DNA of 64,000 bases from Chitinophaga eiseniae (GTDB lineage: Bacteria > Bacteroidota > Bacteroidia > Chitinophagales > Chitinophagaceae): assembly GCF_900167135.1 (NCBI RefSeq), contig NZ_FUWZ01000001.1:1350336-1414335 (forward strand), in the 5' to 3' direction. Shown here piece after piece: positions 49,579-58,981 of this stretch. Position numbers and translations under genes: made by a program. Within the stretch, counting starts at the first letter, position 1. Each line of letters begins with the position of its first letter. The notes below the pieces were generated by a model. The model ran no database searches. It was not told the DNA's origin and was given only the letters and a program-made list of their open reading frames with translations.

Positions 49579-49956
49579 ATGGCGAACAGTGTATATACCA
49601 TTAATAAAGGAATAAATGTAAGTATTGAGTTCAAAGGGCTAAAAGCCCAGTATATATGGTATTTAGCAGGGGGATTACTTGGTATTATGATACTGTTTGC
49701 CATCCTGTATATTATGGAGGTGAACGCCTATGTATGTGTTGCTATTGCTCTCGGTATGGGAACCGGACTGGTTGTATGGGTATACCGGTTAAGTAATACC
49801 TACGGTGAGCATGGTCTGAGTAAGAAATGGGCCCGGCGGCAAATTCCATCCTGTATAAGAACCAGGAACGGCCGGGGATTATTTATTGGCAATTTAAGTG
49901 GTGGTTATGGAAAAAGTGCTGGAGGAAATGTTGCCAATTATGGCGGTAGAACATGA
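49579..49956 (+). CDS. traF: TraF-family conjugation protein (DUF4133)
   Basis: A 125-residue protein with the DUF4133 start MANSVYTINKGINVSIEFKGLKAQYIWYLAGG and two TM helices, analogous to VirB3. The ATG at 49579 fits the family; the upstream frame to 49540 overlaps traE. Its end overlaps the traG start by 50 bp. Confidence 0.85.
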   Translation: MANSVYTINKGINVSIEFKGLKAQYIWYLAGGLLGIMILFAILYIMEVNAYVCVAIALGMGTGLVVWVYRLSNTYGEHGLSKKWARRQIPSCIRTRNGRGLFIGNLSGGYGKSAGGNVANYGGRT

Positions 49957-52378
49957 TTGCATACTGGCGAAGAACGGCGATGTTACGGTGGCGTTCCAGG
50001 TGCAACTGCCGGAGGTGTTTACGTTATCTGCCGGGGAGTATGAGGCGCTGCATCAGACCTTTATTAAGGCGATTAAAGCGCTGCCTAAATATTCTGTATT
50101 TCATAAGCAGGATTGGTTTGTTAACAGGAGGTATAAAGGCGATTTTGAGAAAGACGGTGATTCCTTCCTTTCGCGGAGCAGTAGCCGTTTCTTCAATGAA
50201 CGTCCTTTCCTGGACCATACCTGTTATATAATGTTGACAAAGAAGCTGGAAAGCCGTAAGCCCTCCACCTCATTGTTTTCTTCCCTGTGCAGGAGGTCAA
50301 TTGTTCCCGGGGAGCTGCTACAGGGAAATGCCCTCCGGGACTTCATGGACGCGGCCGGGCAGTTCAAGAGCATACTGGAAGGCAGCGGGTTCATAAAGGT
50401 GACGCGCCTGTCTGATACCGACCTGATAAGTGAAAAAAAGCGGGCGGGCTTACTGGAAAGATATTGTAGCCTTTCACCGGACCAGGACAAACCGCTTTCC
50501 AAAGATATTTTCTTTGGAGAAGACATCCGGGTAGGAGATGATTACCTACAGATATATACCTTGTCGGATGTAGCGAGCCTTCCGGGACTATGTGGTAGCA
50601 GGATAAATTACGATAAGTATTCCAGTGACAGATGTAAGTACAGTGTTGGGTTTGCCGCCGCATTAGGCCAGCTGCTTAGTTGTAATCATCTCTACAATCA
50701 GTATATCTTCGTCGGTGATGCTTCCCTGAAAATACAGCAGCTGGAAAAAAAGCGGTTGCGTCTCCAATCCCTTTCCGCGTATAGCAGGCAGAATGCCGTT
50801 GCTCGCGATGCCGTTAATGACTTCCTGCAAGAGGCGATAGGCCAGCAAAGGCTACCCGTGCAGGCGCACTTCAATGTCTGCGTCTGGTCCAGCGATAAAG
50901 ACGAGCTGAAAGAACTGAAGAACCAGGTGGCCACAGCACTATCCCAGATGGATGCTTCAACGAAGCAGGAGACAGTCGGTGCGCCGCAGATCTATTGGGC
51001 TGGTATTCCCGGGAATGAAGGGGATTTCCCGATGAATGACACCTTCGATAGCTTTTGTGAACAGGCTTGTTGTTTCCTGAACCTTGAAACCAGCTATCGA
51101 AGCAGCACCAGCCCGTTTGGTATCCGGCTCGGTGATCGGCAGACAGGACGCCCCCTGCATGTAGATTTATCCGATGAGCCCATGAAACAGGGCATAACCA
51201 CCAACCGCAATAAGATTGTGATCGGCGGTAGCGGCTCCGGGAAGAGCATGTTTATGTGTTCGCTGCTCCGGAGCTATTGTGAACAAGGTGCCCATTGCGT
51301 TGTGCTGGATGTCGGTGGAAGTTATGCCGGTTTATGTAAACTGCTGAACGGATATTACTTCAGCTATACGGAGCAGGACCCTATCCGCTTTAATCCCTTC
51401 TATATATCTGAAAATGATACGCTCGATATAGAAAAACGGGAAAGTATTAAAACCCTATTGCTCGCTTTGTGGAAGCGGGAGAGCGAAACGTTTAATAGGT
51501 CGGAGTATGTGGCGCTTTCAAACGCGCTCCAGTTATATTACGAAAAGCTGGAGAAGGACAAATCTATATTCCCCTGTTTCGATTCCTTCTATGAATTTTT
51601 ACAGGAGGATTATGTTTCCGTTCTAGAAAAGGAGCGGGTGCAGCAAAAAGATTTTGATATTAACAATCTCCTGTATGTCCTGAAGCCATATTACAAAGGT
51701 GGCGAGTTCTCCTATCTTTTAAACGCCCGGGAGAACCTTAATTTATTGGATGAAAGGTTTGTTGTCGTAGAACTGGACAATATTAAAGACCATCCCATCC
51801 TCTTCAGTGCCGTTACCCTTTTGGTTGCTGAAATGTTCATCTCCAAAATGAGAAAGCTAAAGGGCGTAAGAAAGGTAATTACCATAGAGGAAGCCTGGAA
51901 AGCCATTATGCGTAGCGGCATGGCAGAGTTTATGAAGTATCTCTACAAAACCGTGCGTAAGTTCTTTGGAGAGGCCATTACCGTTACACAGGAGTTATCA
52001 GACCTTATCAGCTCCCCTGTCGTGAAAGAAGCGATCATATCCAACGCAGACTGCAAAATACTGTTGGATATGAGGAAGTTCCAGAATAAGTTCGATGATA
52101 TTCAGGCACTTCTTGGTCTATCCGATAAGGGTAAGGAGATGGTATTATCTGTTAACCGGTCCAATGAACCTGGACGCCGCTACCGAGAAGTGTTCATTGA
52201 CCTGGGAGGGCAGGTAATGAAGGTATACCGGTATGAACCTTCACCGGAGGAGTATTACGCCTTTTCGACGGAAGAATCCGAAAAGGTAAAGGTGATGGCC
52301 TATGCAGAGCGATATGGTGGCGATATCAAACGGGGGATTGCTGCGCTGGTGCAGGATTTACATTATCAGCAAAATTGA
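49907..52378 (+). CDS. traG: TraG-family conjugation ATPase (VirB4-like)
   Basis: An 823-residue motor ATPase that powers assembly of the transfer channel. The N-terminal TraG domain starts MEKVLEEMLPIMAVEHDCILAKNGDVTVAFQV. Walker A GGSGSGKS is at about residue 440 (KIVIGGSGSGKSMFM), and Walker B-like VITIEEAWKA follows. I chose the ATG at 49907 because it matches the family start; GTG at 49898 is in frame. The gene overlaps traF and is followed by TraI-like genes with very short spacers. Confidence 0.93.
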   Translation: MEKVLEEMLPIMAVEHDCILAKNGDVTVAFQVQLPEVFTLSAGEYEALHQTFIKAIKALPKYSVFHKQDWFVNRRYKGDFEKDGDSFLSRSSSRFFNERPFLDHTCYIMLTKKLESRKPSTSLFSSLCRRSIVPGELLQGNALRDFMDAAGQFKSILEGSGFIKVTRLSDTDLISEKKRAGLLERYCSLSPDQDKPLSKDIFFGEDIRVGDDYLQIYTLSDVASLPGLCGSRINYDKYSSDRCKYSVGFAAALGQLLSCNHLYNQYIFVGDASLKIQQLEKKRLRLQSLSAYSRQNAVARDAVNDFLQEAIGQQRLPVQAHFNVCVWSSDKDELKELKNQVATALSQMDASTKQETVGAPQIYWAGIPGNEGDFPMNDTFDSFCEQACCFLNLETSYRSSTSPFGIRLGDRQTGRPLHVDLSDEPMKQGITTNRNKIVIGGSGSGKSMFMCSLLRSYCEQGAHCVVLDVGGSYAGLCKLLNGYYFSYTEQDPIRFNPFYISENDTLDIEKRESIKTLLLALWKRESETFNRSEYVALSNALQLYYEKLEKDKSIFPCFDSFYEFLQEDYVSVLEKERVQQKDFDINNLLYVLKPYYKGGEFSYLLNARENLNLLDERFVVVELDNIKDHPILFSAVTLLVAEMFISKMRKLKGVRKVITIEEAWKAIMRSGMAEFMKYLYKTVRKFFGEAITVTQELSDLISSPVVKEAIISNADCKILLDMRKFQNKFDDIQALLGLSDKGKEMVLSVNRSNEPGRRYREVFIDLGGQVMKVYRYEPSPEEYYAFSTEESEKVKVMAYAERYGGDIKRGIAALVQDLHYQQN

Positions 52379-52383
52379 GGTGT

Positions 52384-53070
52384 ATGAAATGGGTAAGTAA
52401 GGTGATGCTGTGCATTGTATTGTGCTGTGGATTGGTGATGCTTCCTACGAAGAAGAGCCATGCCATTATCTGGACTGTTATTAAAGCTGCTGCAAAAAAA
52501 GTAATCAAAGCGCTTGATCTGCAAGTGCAGCGTATGCAAAACAAGACCATCATTTTGCAGAATGCGCAGAAGACTATCGAAAACACTCTGTCAAAATTGA
52601 AGTTGCAGGAAATTGCCGGGTGGACGGAGAAGCAGCGAGAACTGTATGCCGGGTATTTCGATGAATTGTGGAAGGTAAAGAATGCTATCTCCACCTATAA
52701 GAGAATAAAGGAGATAGTTCAGCAACAGGTTGTTCTGGTAGATGAATATAAACGGGCATACAACCTGCTCCGGAATGATGCTCATTTCACACCTGATGAA
52801 ATTGATTATATGTACCGTGTTTATTCCGGTATTCTATCTGAAAGTATAAAGAATATAGATCAGCTTTTTTTAGTGATAAACTCTTTCTCCACACAAATGT
52901 CTGACGGGAAAAGGTTGGAGATCATTTCAGCGGCAGCGAATGGTATTTCTGAAAATATGACGGCGTTGCAGCGGTTCACTGACTATAACATCGGCATCAG
53001 TATCCAGCGGGCAAAGGGAATGAAGGAGATTGAAATGATAAGGCAGATTTATGGAATAACCGGAAAGTGA
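52384..53070 (+). CDS. TraI-like conjugation protein
   Basis: A 228-residue protein with a signal-like N-terminus, then IIWTVIKAAAKKVIKALDLQVQRMQNKTIILQNAQKTIENTLSKLKLQEI, a pattern I associate with Bacteroidetes TraI (coiled coil, exported). ATG at 52384, five bases after the traG stop. The next two genes are shorter relatives of its C-terminal half. Function in the mating channel is presumed, not proven. Confidence 0.75.
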   Translation: MKWVSKVMLCIVLCCGLVMLPTKKSHAIIWTVIKAAAKKVIKALDLQVQRMQNKTIILQNAQKTIENTLSKLKLQEIAGWTEKQRELYAGYFDELWKVKNAISTYKRIKEIVQQQVVLVDEYKRAYNLLRNDAHFTPDEIDYMYRVYSGILSESIKNIDQLFLVINSFSTQMSDGKRLEIISAAANGISENMTALQRFTDYNIGISIQRAKGMKEIEMIRQIYGITGK

Positions 53071-53094
53071 TTGGTGATATGAAAATTGAGCGGT

Positions 53095-53736
53095 ATGAAG
53101 GTGGTGTTGTTAATATGTGTGGCAGTAGTCTTTTCCTTTCCGTCAAAGGCGCAGACATTCGACGAATGGTTCCGACAAAAGAAAACTCAGCGGGAATACC
53201 TGGCAAAGCAGATAGCGTTATTGCAGCAGTATATTGGTTATGTCAAAAAGGGCTATGGCATTGCTAATAAAGGGTTAACTACAATCTCGCAGATAAAGAA
53301 CGGCGATCTTAAAATACACGAGGTTTTCTTTGCCTCCTTGAAGCGGGTTAACCCGTCTGTGAAACGGTACCCTAAAGTAGCGGATATATTTTCGTCTCTT
53401 ATGGGAATTAGTACAGCCTGTGGCGCTGCTGAACGGGGACTTGCTGCCAATGATCTCCTTGATCAGAATATCAGGGAATATATTCATCAGGTATTTTCCA
53501 GTATTAGGGCTTACAATAGAGAGTCCCTGGCTGATCTGCTTATGGTCACTGAAAATGACCGCCTGCAGTTGTCGGATGATCAACGGCTTTCCAGGATAGA
53601 TACTATATATAAGGAAGTGAAGGAGAGAGAAGCCTTTTGCTCTGTTTTCATAGATCAGGTTGATTTGCTTGTGAGGCAGAGAAGGTTTGAGACTGCCGAT
53701 ATCACGATGCAGAAGGTTTTGTATGGGTTAAAATGA
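53095..53736 (+). CDS. TraI/TerB-like exported conjugation protein, copy A
   Basis: A 213-residue protein with signal peptide (MKVVLLICVAVVFSFPSKAQ). Its core GYGIANKGLTTISQIKNGDLKIHEVFFASLKRVNPSVKRYPKVADI aligns by eye with the next gene's GYRIISKGYNTVKDLSQGN...VNPAIKKYKRIPDI, so the two are duplicates. The ATG lies nine bases after an in-frame TTG, as in its neighbours. Confidence 0.72.
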   Translation: MKVVLLICVAVVFSFPSKAQTFDEWFRQKKTQREYLAKQIALLQQYIGYVKKGYGIANKGLTTISQIKNGDLKIHEVFFASLKRVNPSVKRYPKVADIFSSLMGISTACGAAERGLAANDLLDQNIREYIHQVFSSIRAYNRESLADLLMVTENDRLQLSDDQRLSRIDTIYKEVKEREAFCSVFIDQVDLLVRQRRFETADITMQKVLYGLK

Positions 53737-53742
53737 TTGGGT

Positions 53743-54390
53743 ATGAAGTTGTGGATATGTGTTGTGGCTGTTGTTTTCTCATCCCAGCTTTTCCTGTGTG
53801 TTCCGGCTAGGGCTCAGGCAGACGAGCTTGCGCAGTTGGCATTGAACATCCAGAAGTTGAGCCAGTTGAAAAAGATACTACAGAATATGTACGATGGGTA
53901 CAGGATTATCAGTAAGGGGTATAATACAGTGAAAGACCTTTCCCAGGGTAATTTCAACCTTCACTATGTTTTCCTGAATGGTTTATATGCTGTTAATCCT
54001 GCGATAAAGAAATATAAACGTATCCCGGATATCATTAACCGACAGGCAGCCATCGTAAAGGAGTATAAAACGGCTTTCAATACCTTCCGGGCTTCCGGGT
54101 TGTTTAGCGTCGAGGAACTAGAGTACATGACCGCCGTATATGGCAGGTTAACTTCTGAAAGCCTGAAGAGCCTGGAAGAGCTGCTGATGATTATTACAGC
54201 GAGTAAGCTAAGGATGTCGGATGATGAGCGTTTGGAAGGGATTGATAGGATTTATGCAAACATGGAGGATGCCTGGTTGTTTATCCGGCATTTCGATGAC
54301 AGGGCTACGGTGCTTGGATTACAGCGGGCCAAAGAGAATAATGATGTGGAGATGGTAAAGGTGTTGTATGGTATCAGGGAACTAAAGTGA
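53743..54390 (+). CDS. TraI/TerB-like exported conjugation protein, copy B
   Basis: A 215-residue paralogue of the gene before it, with a signal peptide ending CVPARAQ. The shared core ends with a second conserved block (SADDERLEGIDRIY-type: MSDDERLEGIDRIYANMED). Such proteins are sometimes annotated as TerB-like in databases; tellurite resistance is not implied. Junctions between these genes repeat the pattern TGATTG...ATATGAA. Confidence 0.72.
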   Translation: MKLWICVVAVVFSSQLFLCVPARAQADELAQLALNIQKLSQLKKILQNMYDGYRIISKGYNTVKDLSQGNFNLHYVFLNGLYAVNPAIKKYKRIPDIINRQAAIVKEYKTAFNTFRASGLFSVEELEYMTAVYGRLTSESLKSLEELLMIITASKLRMSDDERLEGIDRIYANMEDAWLFIRHFDDRATVLGLQRAKENNDVEMVKVLYGIRELK

Positions 54391-54395
54391 TTGAT

Positions 54396-55613
54396 ATGAA
54401 GTGTGGTTGGAGATTATTTATGTATGTAAGCTGTGGGGTTTTATTACCTGGCATCAGCAACGCCCAAAGCGTGGCGGATAGCATCGGGGGATTACATGGC
54501 GTGCTGGATAAGCTGTACGATGACATGATTCCTCTTTGTGGTGATATGATAGACCTGGGCAGGGCAATTGCTGCTTTTGCAGCTATCTGGTTTATCTCAT
54601 CCCGTGTCTGGAAAAATATAGCGAACGCGGAGCCGGTTGATTTGTACCCGCTCTTACGTCCGTTTGTTATTGCACTGGCAATAGGAATGTTTCCCCAGGT
54701 TCTGGATGTAATCAACGGAGTGATGAAACCGACAGTAGAGGCTACTGCTGGTATTGTTAAAGATTCGGATACAGCTATTGCGGTTTTGCTGAAGAGAAAG
54801 GAAGATGCCATAAAGGATTCAAAATTCTATAGAATGTATGTCGGTGTTGACGGGCGTGGAAACAAGGATGAATGGTATAAGTATTACCATCCGAAAGACA
54901 GCTCGCGTACCAACGAGGGTATTTTTGAGCGGTTGGGGAACGATATTAAATTCAGCATAGAGCAAACGGCATACGGCATCCGCAATTCAGTAAAGCAGTT
55001 CTTGTCGGAGGTTTTGCAGGTGCTATTTCAGGCGGCTTCGCTGTGTATAAATACGGTACGAACATTTTATTTAATAGTCTTAGCCATAATGGGGCCGCTT
55101 GTTTTCGGTATGTCTATTTTCGACGGTTTTCAGCAATCGCTGATAAGCTGGCTAGGGAGATATATTAACTATTTTTTGTGGCTGCCTATCGCCAATATTT
55201 TCGGCGCTATCATCAATAAGATTCAGGTCAATATGCTGAAAATAGACATCGAACAGATCTCGAAATATGGCGATACTTCATTTGGTGCCAACGATACGGC
55301 ATACCTCATCTTCCTTGTTATGGGTATTGTAGGTTACTTTACCGTACCCAGTATTGCCGGGTATGTTATTCACGTGGCAGGCAGTAACCCACTTTTACAG
55401 AAAATAACCGGCATGACTACTTCGGTAGCTACAGGCGGTGCGGGGATGGCTGCATCCCGCCTGGGACAGGGGATTTCCAATGCCTATAATGCCCCGAAAA
55501 ACTTTAACGAAGGTTACAGCGGTAAGGACGGTGGTTCCGGCGTTATGGCAGATATTGGCCGTGTGGCCGGAAAGGGTGGGGCATATATGTATGATGAATT
55601 GGCTGGTAAATAA
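54396..55613 (+). CDS. traJ: TraJ-family conjugation protein (VirB6-like)
   Basis: A 405-residue polytopic inner-membrane protein with signal peptide, five or more TM segments (AAFAAIWFISSRVWKNI, PFVIALAIGMFPQVLDVI, FYLIVLAIMGPLVFGM, YINYFLWLPIANIFGAII, AYLIFLVMGIVGYFTVPSIAGYVIHV) and a Gly-rich tail. The end HVAGSNPLLQKITGMTTSVA fits TraJ of Bacteroidetes elements. ATG at 54396, nine bases after an in-frame TTG. Confidence 0.88.
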   Translation: MKCGWRLFMYVSCGVLLPGISNAQSVADSIGGLHGVLDKLYDDMIPLCGDMIDLGRAIAAFAAIWFISSRVWKNIANAEPVDLYPLLRPFVIALAIGMFPQVLDVINGVMKPTVEATAGIVKDSDTAIAVLLKRKEDAIKDSKFYRMYVGVDGRGNKDEWYKYYHPKDSSRTNEGIFERLGNDIKFSIEQTAYGIRNSVKQFLSEVLQVLFQAASLCINTVRTFYLIVLAIMGPLVFGMSIFDGFQQSLISWLGRYINYFLWLPIANIFGAIINKIQVNMLKIDIEQISKYGDTSFGANDTAYLIFLVMGIVGYFTVPSIAGYVIHVAGSNPLLQKITGMTTSVATGGAGMAASRLGQGISNAYNAPKNFNEGYSGKDGGSGVMADIGRVAGKGGAYMYDELAGK

Positions 55614-55623
55614 ATAGTAGGGT

Positions 55624-56241
55624 ATGTTTAGGCAGTTGAAGAATATTGACAGTGCATTCAGGTACATCCGGGGTTTTACTATTGCTGTTATCGTGGGAAA
55701 TACCCTGTTATCATGCTTTTTCTATTATCAAAGTTATCAGTTAGCAGGGAAGGTCCAGGGAAAGATTTATGTATTATATGGTGATAAGGTCATTGAAGCC
55801 TTTGCTGATGACAGGAAAAACTATCTGCCCGTAGAGGCCCGGGCTCATGTCAAAGACTTCCACCGGCTTTTCTTTACGCTGGACCCTGATGATAAATTGA
55901 TACAATCCAATATTTCAAAAGCCATGTATCTGGCGGATGCCTCTGCGCGGGAAAAGTACCAAAGCCTGAAAGAGGGCGGATTTTATACCGGCGTGATTTC
56001 AGGCAATGTTAGCCAGCGTATTGAAGTGGATAGCGTGAATGTAGATTTTGGCAAAAAGCCCTACTATTTCCGATGTTATGCTACGCTACAAATTCGCCGG
56101 CCAACAAGTATCACTACGAGAAGTCTTATTACAGAGGGTTATTTGCAGGATGCGAAGAGTACAGATAACAATCCTCATGGCTTTCTGATACTTCACTGGA
56201 CAACTATCCGTAATGAGGACCTGAACGTTGTAAACAGATAA
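55624..56241 (+). CDS. traK: TraK-family conjugation protein (VirB8-like)
   Basis: A 205-residue protein with an N-terminal cytoplasmic stub (MFRQLKNIDSAFRYIRGF), one TM helix (TIAVIVGNTLLSCFFYYQSYQLA) and a periplasmic NTF2-like domain. VLYGDKVIEAFADDRKNYLPVEARAHVKDFHRLFFTLDPD is the TraK signature. It follows traJ by ten bases. Confidence 0.9.
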   Translation: MFRQLKNIDSAFRYIRGFTIAVIVGNTLLSCFFYYQSYQLAGKVQGKIYVLYGDKVIEAFADDRKNYLPVEARAHVKDFHRLFFTLDPDDKLIQSNISKAMYLADASAREKYQSLKEGGFYTGVISGNVSQRIEVDSVNVDFGKKPYYFRCYATLQIRRPTSITTRSLITEGYLQDAKSTDNNPHGFLILHWTTIRNEDLNVVNR

Positions 56242-56244
56242 TGT

Positions 56245-56733
56245 ATGCTGTGGTGGAAGATGTTTATGAGGAAGAGGAACAGCCCTGTGAATAACAACCA
56301 GTCTTATTTATGGCTGGACAGATGGGCTGCACGCTGGAACAGAGCTGTGCTGGCATCCTGTAGTAGGCTACAGAAGAAAATAACCAGGGTGCCCCTGCTG
56401 TATCAGAAAATGATACTTACCTGCTTTTTCCTTTCTGGGCTTGCGGTATGTATCTATATTGGATTCAGCGGCATGGGAGCAAGGCGGGGGGCTTTATTTA
56501 AAATCGATGCCATCCGCCACCCGGCCTACGTTTTGCCAGTGCGGGCCGGCGCCGGACCTGTTCAGCGTGCGGAAAGTCCCGCCAGCAATGCCGGCATTAA
56601 GGAATTGAGAAAGTACCTGGATAGTCTGTCTTCAACTGCGGAAGGAAAACTTCTGCTGGACAGTCTCCGGAAAAGCCGGCCAAGTTTGTATGATAGCTTG
56701 ATATATACCGACAGATATTTTCAGTTGCAGTAA
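56245..56733 (+). CDS. TraL-position membrane protein
   Basis: A 162-residue protein with one TM helix (MILTCFFLSGLAVCIYIGFSG) and a periplasmic tail ending KYLDSLSSTAEGKLLLDSLRKSRPSLYDSLIYTDRYF. By order between traK and traM it occupies the TraL slot; the resemblance to known TraL is only partial. Confidence 0.6.
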   Translation: MLWWKMFMRKRNSPVNNNQSYLWLDRWAARWNRAVLASCSRLQKKITRVPLLYQKMILTCFFLSGLAVCIYIGFSGMGARRGALFKIDAIRHPAYVLPVRAGAGPVQRAESPASNAGIKELRKYLDSLSSTAEGKLLLDSLRKSRPSLYDSLIYTDRYFQLQ

Positions 56734-56763
56734 TTGTGTTGTTTGATTTTTAAAATGTGTGTT

Positions 56764-58098
56764 ATGGATAACCTGCAGCAATCCTCCTCAGAGGAGCTTT
56801 TAAGGAAGCGGAAGTTTGCAATAATACTCCCCCTCATCGTATTCCCGTTTGCAACCTTAATATTCTGGCTTTTAGGTGGTGGCAGCGGTACCGCTGCGCC
56901 GGCCAGCCACAAGGTAGATGCGTTTAATTATGAACTGCCCGCGCCCATTCTGCCGGATGAATCAAAAATGAACAAGCTGGATTATTATGAAAAAGCCGCC
57001 AGGGATTCTGCGAAATGGCAGGACATCGCCCGGCATGACCCTAATTACAATAAAACCACTCGTGTGGATAACGATGATATTGATTTCCGCAGCTTTGTTG
57101 AAGCAGAGAAAGCCAGGGCGGATGAAAAAGGCGGCGTTGTGGAATCACCATTCTCACCGGGTAATGAGCCGGACGAGAATGTGCGGCGGGTAAACCGGAA
57201 ACTGGCAGAAATAAATCGTGAGCTGGACAAATCTACCGCCTCCATGCCTGCTGTGAAGGAGGGTGGGCCTGATAAGAATAGTAGTGTAGGCGTTGATACT
57301 ACTGACATTAGGCCTGACGTGGCCCAGCTGGAGAAGATAATGGAGGCTATGCAGGATAAGGCGCCGGAAGACCCTGAAATGACAAAGATCGACGGAATGC
57401 TGGAAAAGATTTTGGATATCCAGTACCCGTCCCGTGTCCGGGAAAAGATGCGGAAGCTCTCTTCTGAACATCAGGAGCAGGTATATCCGGTATCATCTTT
57501 CAATAACGATGCGTTGGATGTGTCTACGCTGCAGCCGACGCAGCGTTCCCGGGTGCATATCGGGGATACGGTATTTTCTGTTCATCAGGCGGCAAACGGT
57601 TTCTATTCATTGGACGATGCTATGACCGATATTGAAGAAGAAAATGCTGTGGAAGCAGTAGTGCCGGAAACACAGACGTTGGTTACCGGTGCTACATTGA
57701 AGCTTCGCCTTACCCGGGATGTTTATATTGCCGGCCGGCTGGTGCCGAAGGATACCTATGTATATGGAGCTGTATCGATCAGCGGTGAGCGCTTGCAGGT
57801 GGATATACGTTCTATCCGGTATTCCAATTCTATTTTGCCCATCGCTATTTCCGCATATGACCTGGATGGTATGGCAGGGATATACGTTCCAGGCGCAATT
57901 GCGCGGGATGTTTCCAAAAATTCGGCGGACCAGGCTATACAGGGCCTCGGTATCATGTCAATGGACCCTTCTCTTGGTGCCCAGGCGGCGAGTGCCGGTA
58001 TTGAAACGGCCAAGACCCTGTTAAGCAGGAAGGTTAAGTTGATCAAAGTAACGGTAAAGGCAGGCTATCAGGTGTTGTTGAAAAACAGCCAGAGCTGA
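56764..58098 (+). CDS. traM: TraM-family conjugation protein (VirB10-like)
   Basis: A 444-residue protein: short N-terminus, one TM helix (FAIILPLIVFPFATLIFWLLGGG), long charged periplasmic linker and the C-terminal TraM domain (VSTLQPTQRSRVHIGDTVF... TGATLKLRLTRDVYIAGRLVPKDTYVYGAVSISGERLQVDI). I use the ATG at 56764 (MDNLQQSS), consistent with family starts; ATG at 56755 is also possible. Confidence 0.9.
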   Translation: MDNLQQSSSEELLRKRKFAIILPLIVFPFATLIFWLLGGGSGTAAPASHKVDAFNYELPAPILPDESKMNKLDYYEKAARDSAKWQDIARHDPNYNKTTRVDNDDIDFRSFVEAEKARADEKGGVVESPFSPGNEPDENVRRVNRKLAEINRELDKSTASMPAVKEGGPDKNSSVGVDTTDIRPDVAQLEKIMEAMQDKAPEDPEMTKIDGMLEKILDIQYPSRVREKMRKLSSEHQEQVYPVSSFNNDALDVSTLQPTQRSRVHIGDTVFSVHQAANGFYSLDDAMTDIEEENAVEAVVPETQTLVTGATLKLRLTRDVYIAGRLVPKDTYVYGAVSISGERLQVDIRSIRYSNSILPIAISAYDLDGMAGIYVPGAIARDVSKNSADQAIQGLGIMSMDPSLGAQAASAGIETAKTLLSRKVKLIKVTVKAGYQVLLKNSQS

Positions 58099-58130
58099 CC
58101 GGTTATTTTATAAATCTAAATTCCTAAGTG

Positions 58131-58961
58131 ATGTTGAAATGTGCTGTTTGGGTGGCAGGTCTATCCTGCCTGGTAGGAACTATACCTGCATTAGGGCAGG
58201 AGTATAAGGAGATAGTTCCTTTGAACATGGAAGTGTCGTATAACAAGACCTCCAATCTTATTTTTCCGTATGCTATCAGCAGTGTTGACAGGGGAAGTCG
58301 TGATCTTCTTGTGCAAAAGGCAAAGGGGGTAAAGAATATCCTCCAGTTGAAAGCGGGGAAGGAGAATTTTCCGGAAACAAATCTGAGTATTGTTACTGAC
58401 GACGGGAAGTTCTATTCTTTTATGGTGAGATATGACAGTATGCCCCGTGTGCTGAATTTACGTTTGGGACAGGGACCAGCAGAACTATATGGCGGTCCTG
58501 TACTGCTGAAAAGTGATTCCCTAAGCGCTGCTGAATTACAGCGTACTGCTGAGTTAACCAGGATAAGTAAGCAGCATCGCCTTAAACTATCAGACGCAGC
58601 TTATAATGTTCGGCTTCGGCTTAGTACCATCTTTATTAAGAATGATGTTTTCTACTTTCAGGTGTCCATAAAAAACAGTTCTTCGATAAATTATTATTTC
58701 GACGAGGTGAAGTTCTTCATCAGAGATAGAAAAGTTGCACGGAGGACGGCTTTTCAAGAAAAGATCATCCAGCCAAAATATGTTCTAGGCCCAGATCAGG
58801 TCATTCCTGCTCGCACCGAAACGGTCCTGGTATTTGCCCTGCCAAAGTTTACGATTCCCGATAAAAAGCACCTGTATCTGTATGTAACAGAGAAGGATGG
58901 TGGCCGGCATCTGAAAATTCGGATTAAAAACCGCCACCTGGTAAGTGCTGTTCCCATCTGA
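58131..58961 (+). CDS. traN: TraN-family conjugation protein (VirB9-like)
   Basis: A 276-residue exported protein. Signal peptide, then LNMEVSYNKTSNLIFPYAISSVDRGSRDLLVQKAKGVKNILQLKAGKENFPETNLSIVTDDGKFYSFMVRYD, the TraN signature (VirB9-like beta sandwich at the outer membrane). ATG at 58131 right after a GTG. Last recognisable channel gene here; no TraO, TraP or TraQ follows. Confidence 0.92.
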   Translation: MLKCAVWVAGLSCLVGTIPALGQEYKEIVPLNMEVSYNKTSNLIFPYAISSVDRGSRDLLVQKAKGVKNILQLKAGKENFPETNLSIVTDDGKFYSFMVRYDSMPRVLNLRLGQGPAELYGGPVLLKSDSLSAAELQRTAELTRISKQHRLKLSDAAYNVRLRLSTIFIKNDVFYFQVSIKNSSSINYYFDEVKFFIRDRKVARRTAFQEKIIQPKYVLGPDQVIPARTETVLVFALPKFTIPDKKHLYLYVTEKDGGRHLKIRIKNRHLVSAVPI

Positions 58962-58981
58962 TTAGATAAAAATCAAATTTT

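Noticed and set aside
53743..54390. Tellurite resistance (TerB) function
   Set aside because: The TerB label is a database habit for these exported tra-operon proteins; the gene is a duplicate of its neighbour within a conjugation operon.
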